Assembly: GCA_018380885.1 (NCBI GenBank) | Contig: JAGZSY010000010.1 | Span: 62,001-126,000, forward strand | Length of the DNA stretch: 64,000 nt | Source of the DNA: Enterocloster asparagiformis | GTDB taxonomy: Bacteria; Bacillota; Clostridia; Lachnospirales; Lachnospiraceae | Direction of reading: 5' to 3' | Shown here: piece after piece, positions 33,206-42,159 of the stretch | Layout of the letters: every line of letters starts with the position of its first letter | How positions within the stretch are numbered: the first letter of the stretch is position 1 | The notes under the pieces: generated by a model | Told to the model about the DNA's origin: nothing | Database searches by the model: none | The model's input: only the letters and a program-made list of their open reading frames with translations | Program-made: the position numbers and the translations under genes

Positions 33206-35004
33206 AACAAGTGACAGCCAGCAAAACAGCGAAAACAATCAACACCAAAGGCACCCTGCGACGCCTGTTTTGCTTTATGAAACCATACCGTGTGCGAATC
33301 GTTTTCATGGTCGTGTGCCTGGTTCTTGGAGCTGTGTTCACAACCCAGGGACCCTATACCCTGGGCCGGGCCATGGATGCCCTGGTGGCGGTGGTCGTTG
33401 ACGGCACCGGGGCCCTGCAGGGATTTCAAACCTTTCTCACCGTGCTTTTACAGCTGGGCTGCGTCTATTTACTGGCGTTTCTGTTCAACTACACCGGACA
33501 GTTTATTGTGGCGGGCGTGGCTGAGCGCACCATGCACGATCTGCGCATGGCGGTGGACAAAAAGATCCGCCGGCTGCCGCTGGCCTATTTTGACGGCAAC
33601 ACCTTCGGCGATGTGCTGAGCCGCGTCACAAATGACGTGGACACCATCGACACCTCGCTCCAGCAGAGCATAAGCCAGGTCATCACGGCTGTCTGTACGA
33701 TGATTTTCATTTTCGTGATGATGCTGGTGGTCAGCCCGATTCTGACCCTGATCGGTGTTTGTGTGATCCCGCTCTGCGGCTTTGTGAGCATGAAAGTTGT
33801 AAAACATTCCCAGAAATATTTTCAGGGCCAGCAGACCGCCCTGGGCGATCTCACCGGATACGTGGAGGAAATGTACAACGGGCAGAACGTCATCGCCGCT
33901 TTCGGCAAAGAAGAAGATATCATCGGCAATTTCGAGGTCATTAACCAGCGGCTCTACACCAACGGCTGGCGGGCGCAATTTTCTTCCAGCATCATCATGC
34001 CGCTGACCCAGGCCCTGACAAACATCGGCTATGTAGGTGTTGCGGTTGTCAGCGGCTGGCTCTGCATAAACGGAAGGCTGAGCATCGGCATGATTCAGTC
34101 CTTTATCCAGTATCTGCGCCAGTTCTCCCAGCCCATTAACCAGATCTCCAACATCGCCAATATCATGCAGGCGACCATGGCCGCGGCCCAGAGGGTATTT
34201 GAATTTCTGGACGCCAGGGAGGAGGTACCTGAGGCCCAGGTGCTGCAATTCCCGAAAAAGCCTGAGGGAAATGTGGACTTCAACCACGTGCAGTTCGGCT
34301 ACTCGGACGACCAGCTGCTGATCCACGATCTGGACCTCCACGTGCAATCAGGAGACAAGATTGCCATCGTCGGCCCCACCGGAGCCGGCAAAACCACGCT
34401 GGTCAATCTGATCCTCCGATTTTACGATGTGAAGGGCGGGAGCATCACCATCGACGGCGTGGACGTGCGGGACATGAACCGTGAGGCCCTCCGCTCAATG
34501 ATCGGCATGGTATTGCAGGACACCTGGCTTTTCTCCGGCACAATCAAGGACAATATCCGCTACGGAAAGCTGTCCGCCACCGACGAGGAAGTGGTCCAGG
34601 CGGCAAAAGCGGCCCATGCACATGGGTTTATCATGGCTATGCCGGGCGGATACGATATGCAGCTCCACGAGGGAGCCTCCAACATCGCCCAGGGCCAGAG
34701 ACAGCTTTTGACCATCGCGAGGGCCTTCCTGTCCGACCCGGAAATCCTGATTCTCGACGAGGCCACCTCGTCCGTGGACACCAGAACCGAGGTGGCGATC
34801 CAGAAGGCCACGAACAAGCTGATGGAAGGCCGCACCAGCTTTGTCATCGCCCACCGCCTATCCACCATCAAGGACGCGCAGCTGATCGTCTATATGGAAC
34901 ACGGCGATATCAAGGAGGTGGGAAACCACCGGGAACTTCTTGCCAGGGGCGGTTACTATGCCGCGCTGTATAACAGTCAGTTCGCGGCGGAAAACGCGGG
35001 GTAG
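33202..35004 (+). CDS. ABC exporter half-transporter, catalytic-site subunit
   Basis: 600 residues, partner of the preceding protein. Six membrane helices, then a nucleotide-binding domain with Walker A GPTGAGKTTL, Walker B ILILDEATSSVD (catalytic Glu present) and a degraded signature, NIAQGQRQLL. Signature and Walker B defects are thus split between the two subunits, as expected when one of the two ATP sites is inactive. Probably exports drugs, lipids or peptides. Overlapping ATGA coupling with the upstream gene and a terminator just after the stop. Confidence 0.94.
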   Translation: MKQVTASKTAKTINTKGTLRRLFCFMKPYRVRIVFMVVCLVLGAVFTTQGPYTLGRAMDALVAVVVDGTGALQGFQTFLTVLLQLGCVYLLAFLFNYTGQFIVAGVAERTMHDLRMAVDKKIRRLPLAYFDGNTFGDVLSRVTNDVDTIDTSLQQSISQVITAVCTMIFIFVMMLVVSPILTLIGVCVIPLCGFVSMKVVKHSQKYFQGQQTALGDLTGYVEEMYNGQNVIAAFGKEEDIIGNFEVINQRLYTNGWRAQFSSSIIMPLTQALTNIGYVGVAVVSGWLCINGRLSIGMIQSFIQYLRQFSQPINQISNIANIMQATMAAAQRVFEFLDAREEVPEAQVLQFPKKPEGNVDFNHVQFGYSDDQLLIHDLDLHVQSGDKIAIVGPTGAGKTTLVNLILRFYDVKGGSITIDGVDVRDMNREALRSMIGMVLQDTWLFSGTIKDNIRYGKLSATDEEVVQAAKAAHAHGFIMAMPGGYDMQLHEGASNIAQGQRQLLTIARAFLSDPEILILDEATSSVDTRTEVAIQKATNKLMEGRTSFVIAHRLSTIKDAQLIVYMEHGDIKEVGNHRELLARGGYYAALYNSQFAAENAG

Positions 35005-35021
35005 GGACCCCTTAAACCCAG

Positions 35022-35058
35022 AAAGCGGGTGGAGGAGATATTTCCTTCACCCGCTTTT
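35022..35058 (+). terminator. Intrinsic terminator of the marR-ABC exporter operon
   Basis: Stem AAAGCGGGTG (35022-35031) with CACCCGCTTT (35048-35057), extended inward with wobble pairs, then T residues. Begins 17 bases after the stop codon. Confidence 0.8.
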
Positions 35059-38000
35059 ATATACCTGTGCTTTTTCGGTCTCCGCCTTATTTCACCATAC
35101 GGCAAAATGCACTAACCGGCACGTTTTTATTCCCGCCGCCGCAGCCTGCGCTTCATATAGGACCGGCCATGGCTTCACGCTCTATTTTCTCCCTGTGGGA
35201 AATGAACCGGCTGTTCACTGTACCCATACGCCTTCATCATTCACCGTATACCCGTCCGGCGTGACCCGGTTCACGTAGAGCAGCCCCTGTTCTCGGCCCT
35301 GCCTCGGCTCGAAGTAGTACCACGCGCCGTCGATCATATTCCAGCCTGTGTACATATAGCCCTGATCGCCGTCGTGGTAGGGATGCAGGTAATACCGCTT
35401 CCCGTCCTTGTCCGTGTACCAGCCGCTTTCCATGTATCCCTCCCGGTTGAAGTGGTACCATTTCCAGCTGTCCTTCCAGGGCAGGAAATACCAGCCGTCC
35501 GACGGCCATGTGCGGTTCACATACTCGTACCACCAGCCCACGTCGTTTTGAATCCAGCGACCTGTTCTGATCTCGCCGGAGCCGGAGCCGCCGCCATGGC
35601 CGGACGCTGAACCCGCCGTGTCATAGGCCAGACCGTAGGTGGAGAATTTGCTCACATGGAGAATCATATTGTCGCCGGACACCTCGAAATACTCCTCCCC
35701 GTCCGGAAGCTTCTGGACCACGCCCTCGTGTATTCGCAGAACCTGGATATTCACCTTGTCGGAAAGCCCCTCAACCGGTATAACGATCTTGATCAACTGT
35801 GGCAGGCTTGTGAGCCGTGTGCTGCTTCCCGATGTCTGACCTGCCTCTGTCACAGTTTTCAACACCTTCAGGTCCAGTATCATCAGCTCGCTTCCGCTTC
35901 CCGCGCCGGACTCGATCTTCTCCACATCCTCCTTGACCGACTGATCCTCCCGCTCCTTTTGCTTCGCGGTCAGCTTGATTTCCACGCTTCCCCCGGCCGC
36001 CAGTTTGTCTAAATCCTCCTGCGTGATGCCGCTCTCGTCCTCCGTGACCAGGTTCTCCGCCCTGTATAAATCATCCAGATGGTCCGCGGCCACCGGCGGC
36101 GTGCCCGCCTGCACCTCCACAATGGTGCTCTTGTCGCCGTCCGGCATATCGATATCGCTGTTCACCATCTCGTCACCGATCTCAACGATTCTGGTGATCA
36201 CCTGCAGCTTTCCTCCTGGCGGCGTCCGTCTTGCCACCAGGCTGTAGATACCGCAGGGCAGAAATTCAAATTTGTACGCCCCGTCCTCCGCCGTCACCAC
36301 CGGCTTGCCAACAAGGGTTCCGTCCGTGCCTCCCTGGCGCACCTCCACGGTGACCATTGCGATGGGGTGGCCGTTTTCCCTCACAATACCGCTGATACCG
36401 CCTGAAACTTTTACGGTAATCCGGCAGTCGGCGGTCTTGCCTGCGTCCTCCGTCTTAACCGTCACCACCGCGTTCCCTGTTCCCAGCGCAGTCACCACTC
36501 CCTGAGCGCTGACCGACGCCACCGCCGGGTCGCTGCTGCTCCAGGTGACATTCTGATAGGTGGCGTCGGATGGTTCCAACACAGCTGTCAAATCTGCCGA
36601 TCCGCCCACGCCAAGGGTCACCTCGGACGGCTTGATTTTCACGCCCGTGACCGGCTTCACCACGTACTTTTCAACAATGTACGGTCCCGCCTCCGCGCTG
36701 GGCAGCATGGTGCCCTCCCCCTTAACGCGGACGTAATAGGCGCCGGGCGCCAGGTCTGAAGCCTCCCGGACGGCCGCGTCCGTCCAACTGGGCTCCGAAT
36801 CCAGGCGGTACTCCATTTCAGACGTCACATGCTCCAGCTTTCCGTCATTGGAATCCACATAGGTCTCAGATGCTGTCCCGATACCGGATGGGGCCTCTGC
36901 CCGCGTGAGGCCGATGATCTGCGCCTCCGAATCCAGGAAGGTCGTGTGATTGCCGTTTTGGATCACCTGGATTCCCCAGGAGATATCCACTTGGTCCTCC
37001 GCCAGGACCACTTCCGTTCCATCCTCCACCTCAGTCCATGTATCGCCCCCGTCCAGGGAATACCGCATATTGGATTTCAAATTGGAGAGGGTCATGTCCG
37101 AGGCCTCAAATACTGCCTGGGGCGTGTCCATTGGCACCGGCGGGACCGTGCCCACAGCCACCTGGGCTGCCTCTCCCTCCAGATAGTTTTCCGTCTCCTT
37201 CTCCCGTATCCAGTAAGCGCCCGCCTCCAGGTTTTCAACAGCAGTACCCGTAAGGGCTACATCGCTCCACAGCGACCCGTCTGTGGAAATCTCGTAAGCA
37301 ATCCCCTCTGTCAGGCCGGTGATTTTTCCGTCGCCCGCCTCCGGATAAGTCTCGTCCACTCCCTCCGCCTGCGGAGCCGCCGGCCCTTTTGCCTTGCTGA
37401 TATCCGCCCGCGGGCCGGAGGGCGTCTCTTTCAGCTCATAATAATCCTGATCCGCGCCGTTTATCGTGATGTTGGAGACTGTAACAGTCTTATCCTTCCC
37501 AGCGTTGGCGTCTGAAAACGCGCCGTCCGCTGTGAAGCCTACCGTATCCCCGTTTATCCTGCCTTCTGCAATCTGAATTTTCACCACAGCTTCCACGCTG
37601 CCGTCGTACACCTTGTCCTCAGCGGCGGCGGTCACCGTGAGCTGCCGTTTACCCACCGCTTTGGTCGCTTCCGAGGAAATACTCCCACCATAGTTTTCCG
37701 CCGTCACCGCAGCCTGGATCGCCTTGCCCACATCTGCCTTAACCGCCGTATAGGTATTCCCGGCCGCGCCAACAATCTTTATTCCGTCGCGGTACCATTC
37801 ATAGGACAGGGCGCCCGGTTCCACCACCGTAAGCTCCGCGGACGCTTCCAGCACGTCCCCGTAGCGCGGCGCGGCGTTGTTTACAATGACCGTGCCCACC
37901 AAATCCGGCTTCTGGGTGGTAAAGGAGACTGATGTCCGCCCGCTTTTATTTCCCGCCTTGTCCACCACCGCCAGGTACAGGACGTAATTTGTGCGCGGCG

Positions 38001-40899
38001 TCAGTCCCTCCACCTGGAAGGTGATCTCACGATTCGCTGTCTCAACGGCGGTAGTATTGCTGCCGACGATGTCCGTCACCGAGGGGGCGGTCTCAGTGGA
38101 TTTTTTTATCATATAATGATAGGTTCCCGTGTCATTTGAGGTAAACGCAGCTTTAGCGCTTTCCTTCCCGATTTCACTTACCCCCGCCCCGCTGATGGTT
38201 GGGGCGGTTTTGTCCAGCTTCACCGTGACCGCGGCGGTCTCGGCGTAATTGCCCGCCGCATCCTGGGCCTTGAATGTATAGGAATGCGCTCCCTCCTGTG
38301 TTACGGTGTATTTGTAGGGGGAGGCGCCGAAGCTGTTGATCTCCGAGTATGCTCCCTGATCCATTTTGACAAACAGCTTTGTGACGCCCACATTATCTGA
38401 GAATGTCAGCGTGAGCACCACATTCTGGTTCTGCCAGCCGTCCGGCGGGGCGGACACCGAAATCTGGGGCGGGATGTTTTCGACCCACTTGGCGTAGAGC
38501 GTCGTATCGCCGTCCAGGGTGCTGTTCTCAAAATCCCACTCCTGTTTCAACGCCGCATCCTTGTACCAGCCCGCAAAGTTGTAACCAGACCGGGTGGGGT
38601 CGGCAGGCTTCGTCACCTTGCCGTCCACGTCACCGGTGAAATCCCCCACCGGGCTCCCCCCATTGGAGTTGAACTTGACCGTGACGCTGCTGGCCCTGAA
38701 TTTCACGGATACTGTGGTATTGGCTCTGATATCCTTGATCGTATATGCGGTCGGATTCTCCGCGAGATCAATCTTAATCCCGTTTACCATGACCTCGCTG
38801 ACTTCGCATTTTGCCGCCGGAGTGTAGGCGATTGTCAAATCCTCGCCCTGCTGGGCGTAGAATTTTTCGGGATCAAAGGTATCCTTCTCGCCCAAAAGGG
38901 CTGTTTTTTTGTAATAATCCTTATAGACAACGTCACTGTCCGTCTTATTCCCGTATTTCCCGCTGTAGGAAACAGTTCCGTCTCCGATTACTGTGGGGGT
39001 GACGACGCGCGGTTTGAATACAAGAATTCTATTTGTTTTGGCATCCTCAGCCGTCAGAGTAGTATTTGACAAAGCCGTATAATCATACTTGTTATAGATA
39101 TAAAGCTTGCTGGCTCCCCACCTTGAATTATAGGTTTTTGTGTTAATTCCCACTTTACAGGATGACAGCATGGACATACAATTGACGCCGCTTTTAAACT
39201 CAAAATTGCTGATATCCATCGCCGCCAGATTTGAACAGCCGTTAAACATATTATTCATGTCTGTCACATTCTGAATATTAAACTTATTTGTATTAAACGT
39301 CAGGTCCGTAAGGCTGGTACAGGCATTAAACATATATCCCATATTCGTCACGTTCGAGGTTGCAAAGCTACTTAGATCCAGCTCTGTCAGAGATTTGCAT
39401 CCATAAAACATTTGACTCATGTCTGTTACATTCTGCGTATCAAACGTTGTAATATCTAGGGTCGTTAAACTGGCACATTGACGAAACATACTAGACATAC
39501 CCGTTACATTTACGGTACGAAGCGGAGTGAGATCCAGCTCTTTTAAATTACTGCAGAAGGAAAACATAGAGCTCATTTTCTGAACGCCGGGGGCATTGAT
39601 CTGATCAAAGTTCAATGTAGTCAAATTTGTACAACTGTAGAACATAGCTGCCATGTCGGTTACACTGGGAATATCCATACCGCTCAAATTGACGCTGGTC
39701 AGGTTCCCACACCCTTCGAACATACTCTTCATGGTTGTAAGCTTGGGGGCTTGGAGACCGCTTAAATTCATGCTCTCCAAATCGGAACAGGAGCTGAACA
39801 TTTTACTCATATCTGTCACATTGCGTACATTGAGATTTCGTATATCCAGGCTGATCAGACCGCTGCCTTTGAACATTTCGGTCATATTCGTTACGTTTTG
39901 GGTATTGAGACGGCTTATATCAAGAGCGGTCAGGGCAGAACATCCCTTGAACATCCACTTCATATTGACTGCCTTATCCGTATTCATATGGCTGATATCT
40001 AATTCTGTCATCTTGCAGCTGTCAAAAAAACCCAGAAAACTCTCGGTCGCGCTGGTATCAAGACCGCTAATATCCATTTCCGTACAACTTGTAAGCCCGT
40101 AGAATAAATTGGCCGCGTTTTTAGGCGTCTTGACCCCTTGCCTGACAATAACCTTCTTAATATTTTCTTTATACGCATTCCAGCCCTGGCTTACCGCGCT
40201 TGCAAGCTCTTCAAGCTCACCGCTGCTTCCGTTGGACGGCGAGATCGTCATTGTCCCATTCGCATCGATCACCCAGCTGCATGTCCCGCTGGTACCGCTT
40301 GCCATATCCGCCAACGGGCGCATCTCCTCCAACCGCTCCGCCAAATTCCACAGACCCATCAGCTTGTCCACGGACTCTGCATCGATCTGCTCCCGCTCCT
40401 CATCGGCGAGCGCGTCATAGGCCTCCTTTGCCTTTCGGATATCCTTCAACACCTGTTCCATATCTGAAAACCATTTTGCATATTCCGGGTCGCTGTCGCC
40501 GGGGACATCCTCGTAAATGCTGTCCACTGTAGGCAGGGCGTCTATGCGGCGCAGCAAGGCCGCCACTGCGTCTGTCTCCCGGTCCGGCACGGGTACGAGG
40601 CCGTTTTCATCCATCACATACGCGCCAAGGCATTCCGAGAGGTCGGCGTTCTCCTTAAAACACACCGGGCAGTTTTCATCTATGGAATCCTCCGTACAGA
40701 GGACCTGGCAGGTACATTCCGCATCGTCTCCGTCAAGCCCGGTATCCGCGCCGCTATGCGCACCGTTTGATCCGGAGCTGACCGGATATTTACCGGATTC
40801 AGAACTGCCAGATTCATTTTCTGCGGTGCCAGTGGTTCCAGATTCATTTTCTCCGGACCCGGGGAGAATTGTTTCGGTATTTCCGCTCTCTCCGCGGCC

Positions 40900-41091
40900 A
40901 GGTTCTCCGTTTCCTACGTCTCCGGGGCGATCGCTTCCTGTGCTTCCAGGACGTTCACTTTCTGTGCTTCCGGGCTGTTCGCTCCCTGCGTCCCCGGGGT
41001 GTTCACTTCCTGCGTCTCCAAGGTGTTCGCTTCCTGTGCTTCCAGGATGTTCGCTTCCTGCGCCTCCGGGTTCTCCACTTCCTGCGTCTCC
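40900..41091 (-). repeat. Eight 24-bp tandem repeats coding for 8-residue units
   Basis: Units such as GDAGSEHP, GSTGSEHL, GDAGSEQP and GSTGSDRP, eight in a row within the surface-protein gene. Degenerate at DNA level. A flexible, Gly/Ser/Glu-rich spacer between signal peptide and folded domains is the likely function; copy number may vary between strains. Confidence 0.8.
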
Positions 41092-41279
41092 GGCCTGTTC
41101 GGTTCCGCCGCCCACGGAGCCTCCGCCTTCTCCGCTCCCTGCGCCTTCATTTTCTTGTGTTCCGGTATTCCTGTCTCCCGTGCTATCGCTTTCGCCATTG
41201 CCGGTTCCTTCGTTTTTATCAACTCCAGACTGTTGATTCTCAGAATCGCCATATTCGCTGTTCTCTTCTGAGCCCGAAA

Positions 41280-41456
41280 TTATACCCCCCCCCCCACTGC
41301 TCCCGCTTCCGTACTCCCGGCCTCCACACCATTTTTCTGAACTGCTCCGCTCTGGTTCGCCAATACCGTCACGGGAGAGATCCCCAGATTCAGTATCATG
41401 ACCGCGGTTAACAACACTGCCAGCCCTTTACTCTTTATCTCATTCCATCGCAGCAT
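41280..41456 (-). CDS. Signal-peptide fragment of the giant surface protein as read with 11 G
   Basis: As sequenced, translation from the ATG at 41456 (after GGGGGTG) gives a typical Gram-positive signal peptide (MLRWNEIKSKG, hydrophobic LAVLLTAVMILNLGI, cleavage after TVLA), some 20 further residues, then Gly codons from the homopolymer and a stop. It would be a short secreted peptide with no function of its own. A TTG at 41471 and a GTG at 41465 are also in frame. Confidence 0.8.
   Translation of the reverse strand: MLRWNEIKSKGLAVLLTAVMILNLGISPVTVLANQSGAVQKNGVEAGSTEAGAVGGGV
41285..41295 (-). repeat. Homopolymeric G tract (11 G on the coding strand)
   Basis: Eleven consecutive C on the plus strand. 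With 11 the frame runs into TAA two codons after the tract; with 12 (or 9) it continues into the long downstream frame. Such tracts slip during replication and are classic contingency switches. A sequencing error of one base is the main alternative. Confidence 0.85.
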
Positions 41457-41547
41457 CTTCTGCACCCCCAAATATTTATTTTCTGAATCAGTCCTGAATT
41501 TCTCTTAATATTTCGATTTTAGCATACCAGATTTCAATTTCAATTCA

Positions 41548-41588
41548 TTACACTTAGTTGACATTGTCTTACACTTATTTGACATTTG
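41548..41588. repeat. Two tandem 19-base repeats with 21-base period
   Basis: TTACACTTAGTTGACATTG and TTACACTTATTTGACATTTG, two bases apart. Short tandem repeats like these occur at the ends of IS21-family elements, and I recall similar end sequences, but no transposase gene is present. It may be a relic end or a regulatory site upstream of the surface protein. Confidence 0.5.
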
Positions 41589-41617
41589 TGACCCGGCTCC
41601 CGACGACAAACTGATCC

Positions 41618-41662
41618 AAAAAAGCAAGAGCCCCCAGGGGATTTTTCCTCTCTGGGGGCTCG
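41618..41662 (-). terminator. Hairpin with minus-strand T-run
   Basis: Stem GAGCCCCCAG / CTGGGGGCTC with an internal AT-rich loop. On the minus strand it is followed by TTGCTTTTTT, so it would end leftward transcription. It may catch read-through from the 42-43 kb genes or from the antisense RNA. Its two sides are also reminiscent of the shared terminator at 41990. Confidence 0.6.
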
Positions 41663-41812
41663 GTTTGCGCCTTGTGGGACGGTATGAATTTTTCTGTTAA
41701 ATGCCAGTTTTATAAAAAGGGGCGCTATACATGTACTATCCTGCCATACTTACGGTTATCCGCAACTACATTCAATTTTAGAAAAGCAACGTACATCTTA
41801 TAACTTTACAGA

Positions 41813-41818
41813 TATAAT
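41813..41818 (+). promoter_or_regulatory. -10 element of the small toxin gene
   Basis: Consensus TATAAT 43 bases before the GTG start. No good -35 at the usual distance (CGTACA at 41790), so the promoter may be weak. Confidence 0.35.
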
Positions 41819-41854
41819 TATTATGCTGTTGACTCTTTCCAGCAGGGAGAAGGT

Positions 41855-41885
41855 GCGACCAGTGCAATACATAACCGCTTTTCTT
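41855..41885 (+). repeat. Direct repeat A (covers the toxin start codon)
   Basis: 31 bases, GCGACCAGTG then CAATACATAACCGCTTTTCTT. The copy at 42028-42055 differs by a 3-base gap and a few substitutions. It contains the GTG start and the first seven to eight codons of the small toxin; the antisense RNA carries the complement of the other copy. Confidence 0.75.
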
Positions 41886-41948
41886 ATCTCTGTTGTGGCA
41901 GGTATAGTTTGCTACTATATTTGCAAATGGTTGGACAGAGATAAATAG
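41862..41948 (+). CDS. Small hydrophobic peptide, candidate type I toxin
   Basis: 28 residues, MQYITAFLISVVAGIVCYYICKWLDRDK: a single membrane-spanning helix (residues 4-21) with a charged C-terminus, the typical shape of type I toxins such as Fst/TxpA. Peptides with the YYICKWLD ending are common, usually unannotated, in Clostridia. The GTG start has AAGGTG upstream. Downstream lie a shared hairpin terminator and a convergent antisense RNA gene with a matching direct repeat, the layout of the Fst/par locus. Toxicity is inferred, not shown. Confidence 0.7.
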   Translation: MQYITAFLISVVAGIVCYYICKWLDRDK

Positions 41949-41989
41949 CCAACAGTCTGCCTAAGTTATTCCTCTTCAAAAGGAAAAAG

Positions 41990-42021
41990 AAACCCCAAGG
42001 AGGTGCAACTCCTTGGGGTTT
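41990..42021. terminator. Bidirectional terminator shared by toxin mRNA and antisense RNA
   Basis: Perfect 13-bp stem AAACCCCAAGGAG / CTCCTTGGGGTTT with a 6-base loop. T-rich tracts flank it, the strong one on the minus strand and a weaker one on the plus strand. Confidence 0.85.
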
Positions 42022-42027
42022 CACTTT

Positions 42028-42055
42028 GCGTCCAGTGGACACAACCGCTTTTCTT
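42028..42055 (+). repeat. Direct repeat B (within the antisense gene)
   Basis: 28 bases, GCGTCCAGTGGACACAACC then GCTTTTCTT. Second copy of repeat A, lying at the 5' end of the antisense RNA when read on the minus strand. Confidence 0.75.
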
Positions 42056-42065
42056 TGCTGAGATA

Positions 42066-42094
42066 ATTTTATACCATTAACCATCTTATGTCAA
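42066..42094 (-). promoter_or_regulatory. Strong promoter of the antisense RNA
   Basis: Minus strand: consensus TTGACA (42089-42094), 17-base spacer, TAAAAT (42066-42071). It lies immediately downstream of the GGGtGRT gene and points away from it. Confidence 0.75.
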
Positions 42095-42159
42095 TAATGA
42101 AATTATCTTAATCGCATTTTGTTCCAAACATAAAAAATTTAAAGTTTTTAAGGAATATC

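Larger units (their letters stand above)
35215..41456 (-). pseudogene. Giant BspA-like surface protein, frame broken at an 11-G tract (probable phase-variable gene, OFF state)
   Basis: From the ATG at 41456 to the stop at 35215, about 2080 residues if one G is added to the tract at 41285-41295. Without it, translation stops right after the tract. The downstream frame (from 41284 on) is open to the end. Domains in order, numbered on the 1966-residue stretch that begins at the GTG at 41115 (add 114 for the restored protein): 8-residue repeats (9-72), linker, helical stalk (about 200-290), DUF285/BspA leucine-rich repeats (about 340-650), an InlB-type repeat (about 808-875, SGYNFAGWYKD), Ig-like and fibronectin-like domains, a YDG-type domain (AEDKVYDGSVEAV), a bacterial Ig-2 domain (VTGVKIKPSEVTLGVGG), a carboxypeptidase-regulatory/Cna-B-like domain, and C-terminal Trp/Tyr-rich choline-binding-like repeats (WYFLPWKDSWKWYHFN). 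The last should hold it on the cell wall. An adhesin role is inferred. Confidence 0.85.
41457..41861. other. 405-base region between the surface-protein gene and the toxin gene
   Basis: Holds two tandem copies of a 19-base sequence (41548-41588), a hairpin with a minus-strand T-run (41618-41662), and the leader of the small toxin gene from about 41813. The rest, including a likely AT-rich promoter for the surface protein near 41500-41540, shows nothing more specific. Confidence 0.5.
41978..42060 (-). ncRNA. Candidate antisense RNA antitoxin
   Basis: A strong minus-strand promoter (42066-42094) should start transcription near 42060. The RNA (about 80 nt) begins with the complement of direct repeat B, which can pair with direct repeat A over the toxin start codon. 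It ends at the 13-bp hairpin (41990-42021) followed by TTTCTTTTTCCTTTT. This reproduces the convergent toxin/antisense arrangement of type I systems. Ends are predicted only. Confidence 0.65.

Noticed and set aside
41112..41115. GTG at 41115 as the true start of the giant surface protein
   Set aside because: It lies inside a repetitive linker, has no ribosome-binding site or signal peptide, and the frame is open upstream to the poly-G tract, where a signal peptide is found in the adjacent frame.
41884..42084. 66-residue minus-strand open frame over the toxin locus
   Set aside because: It lies across the antisense RNA and hairpin; no ribosome-binding site, and the RNA function explains the conserved features better.
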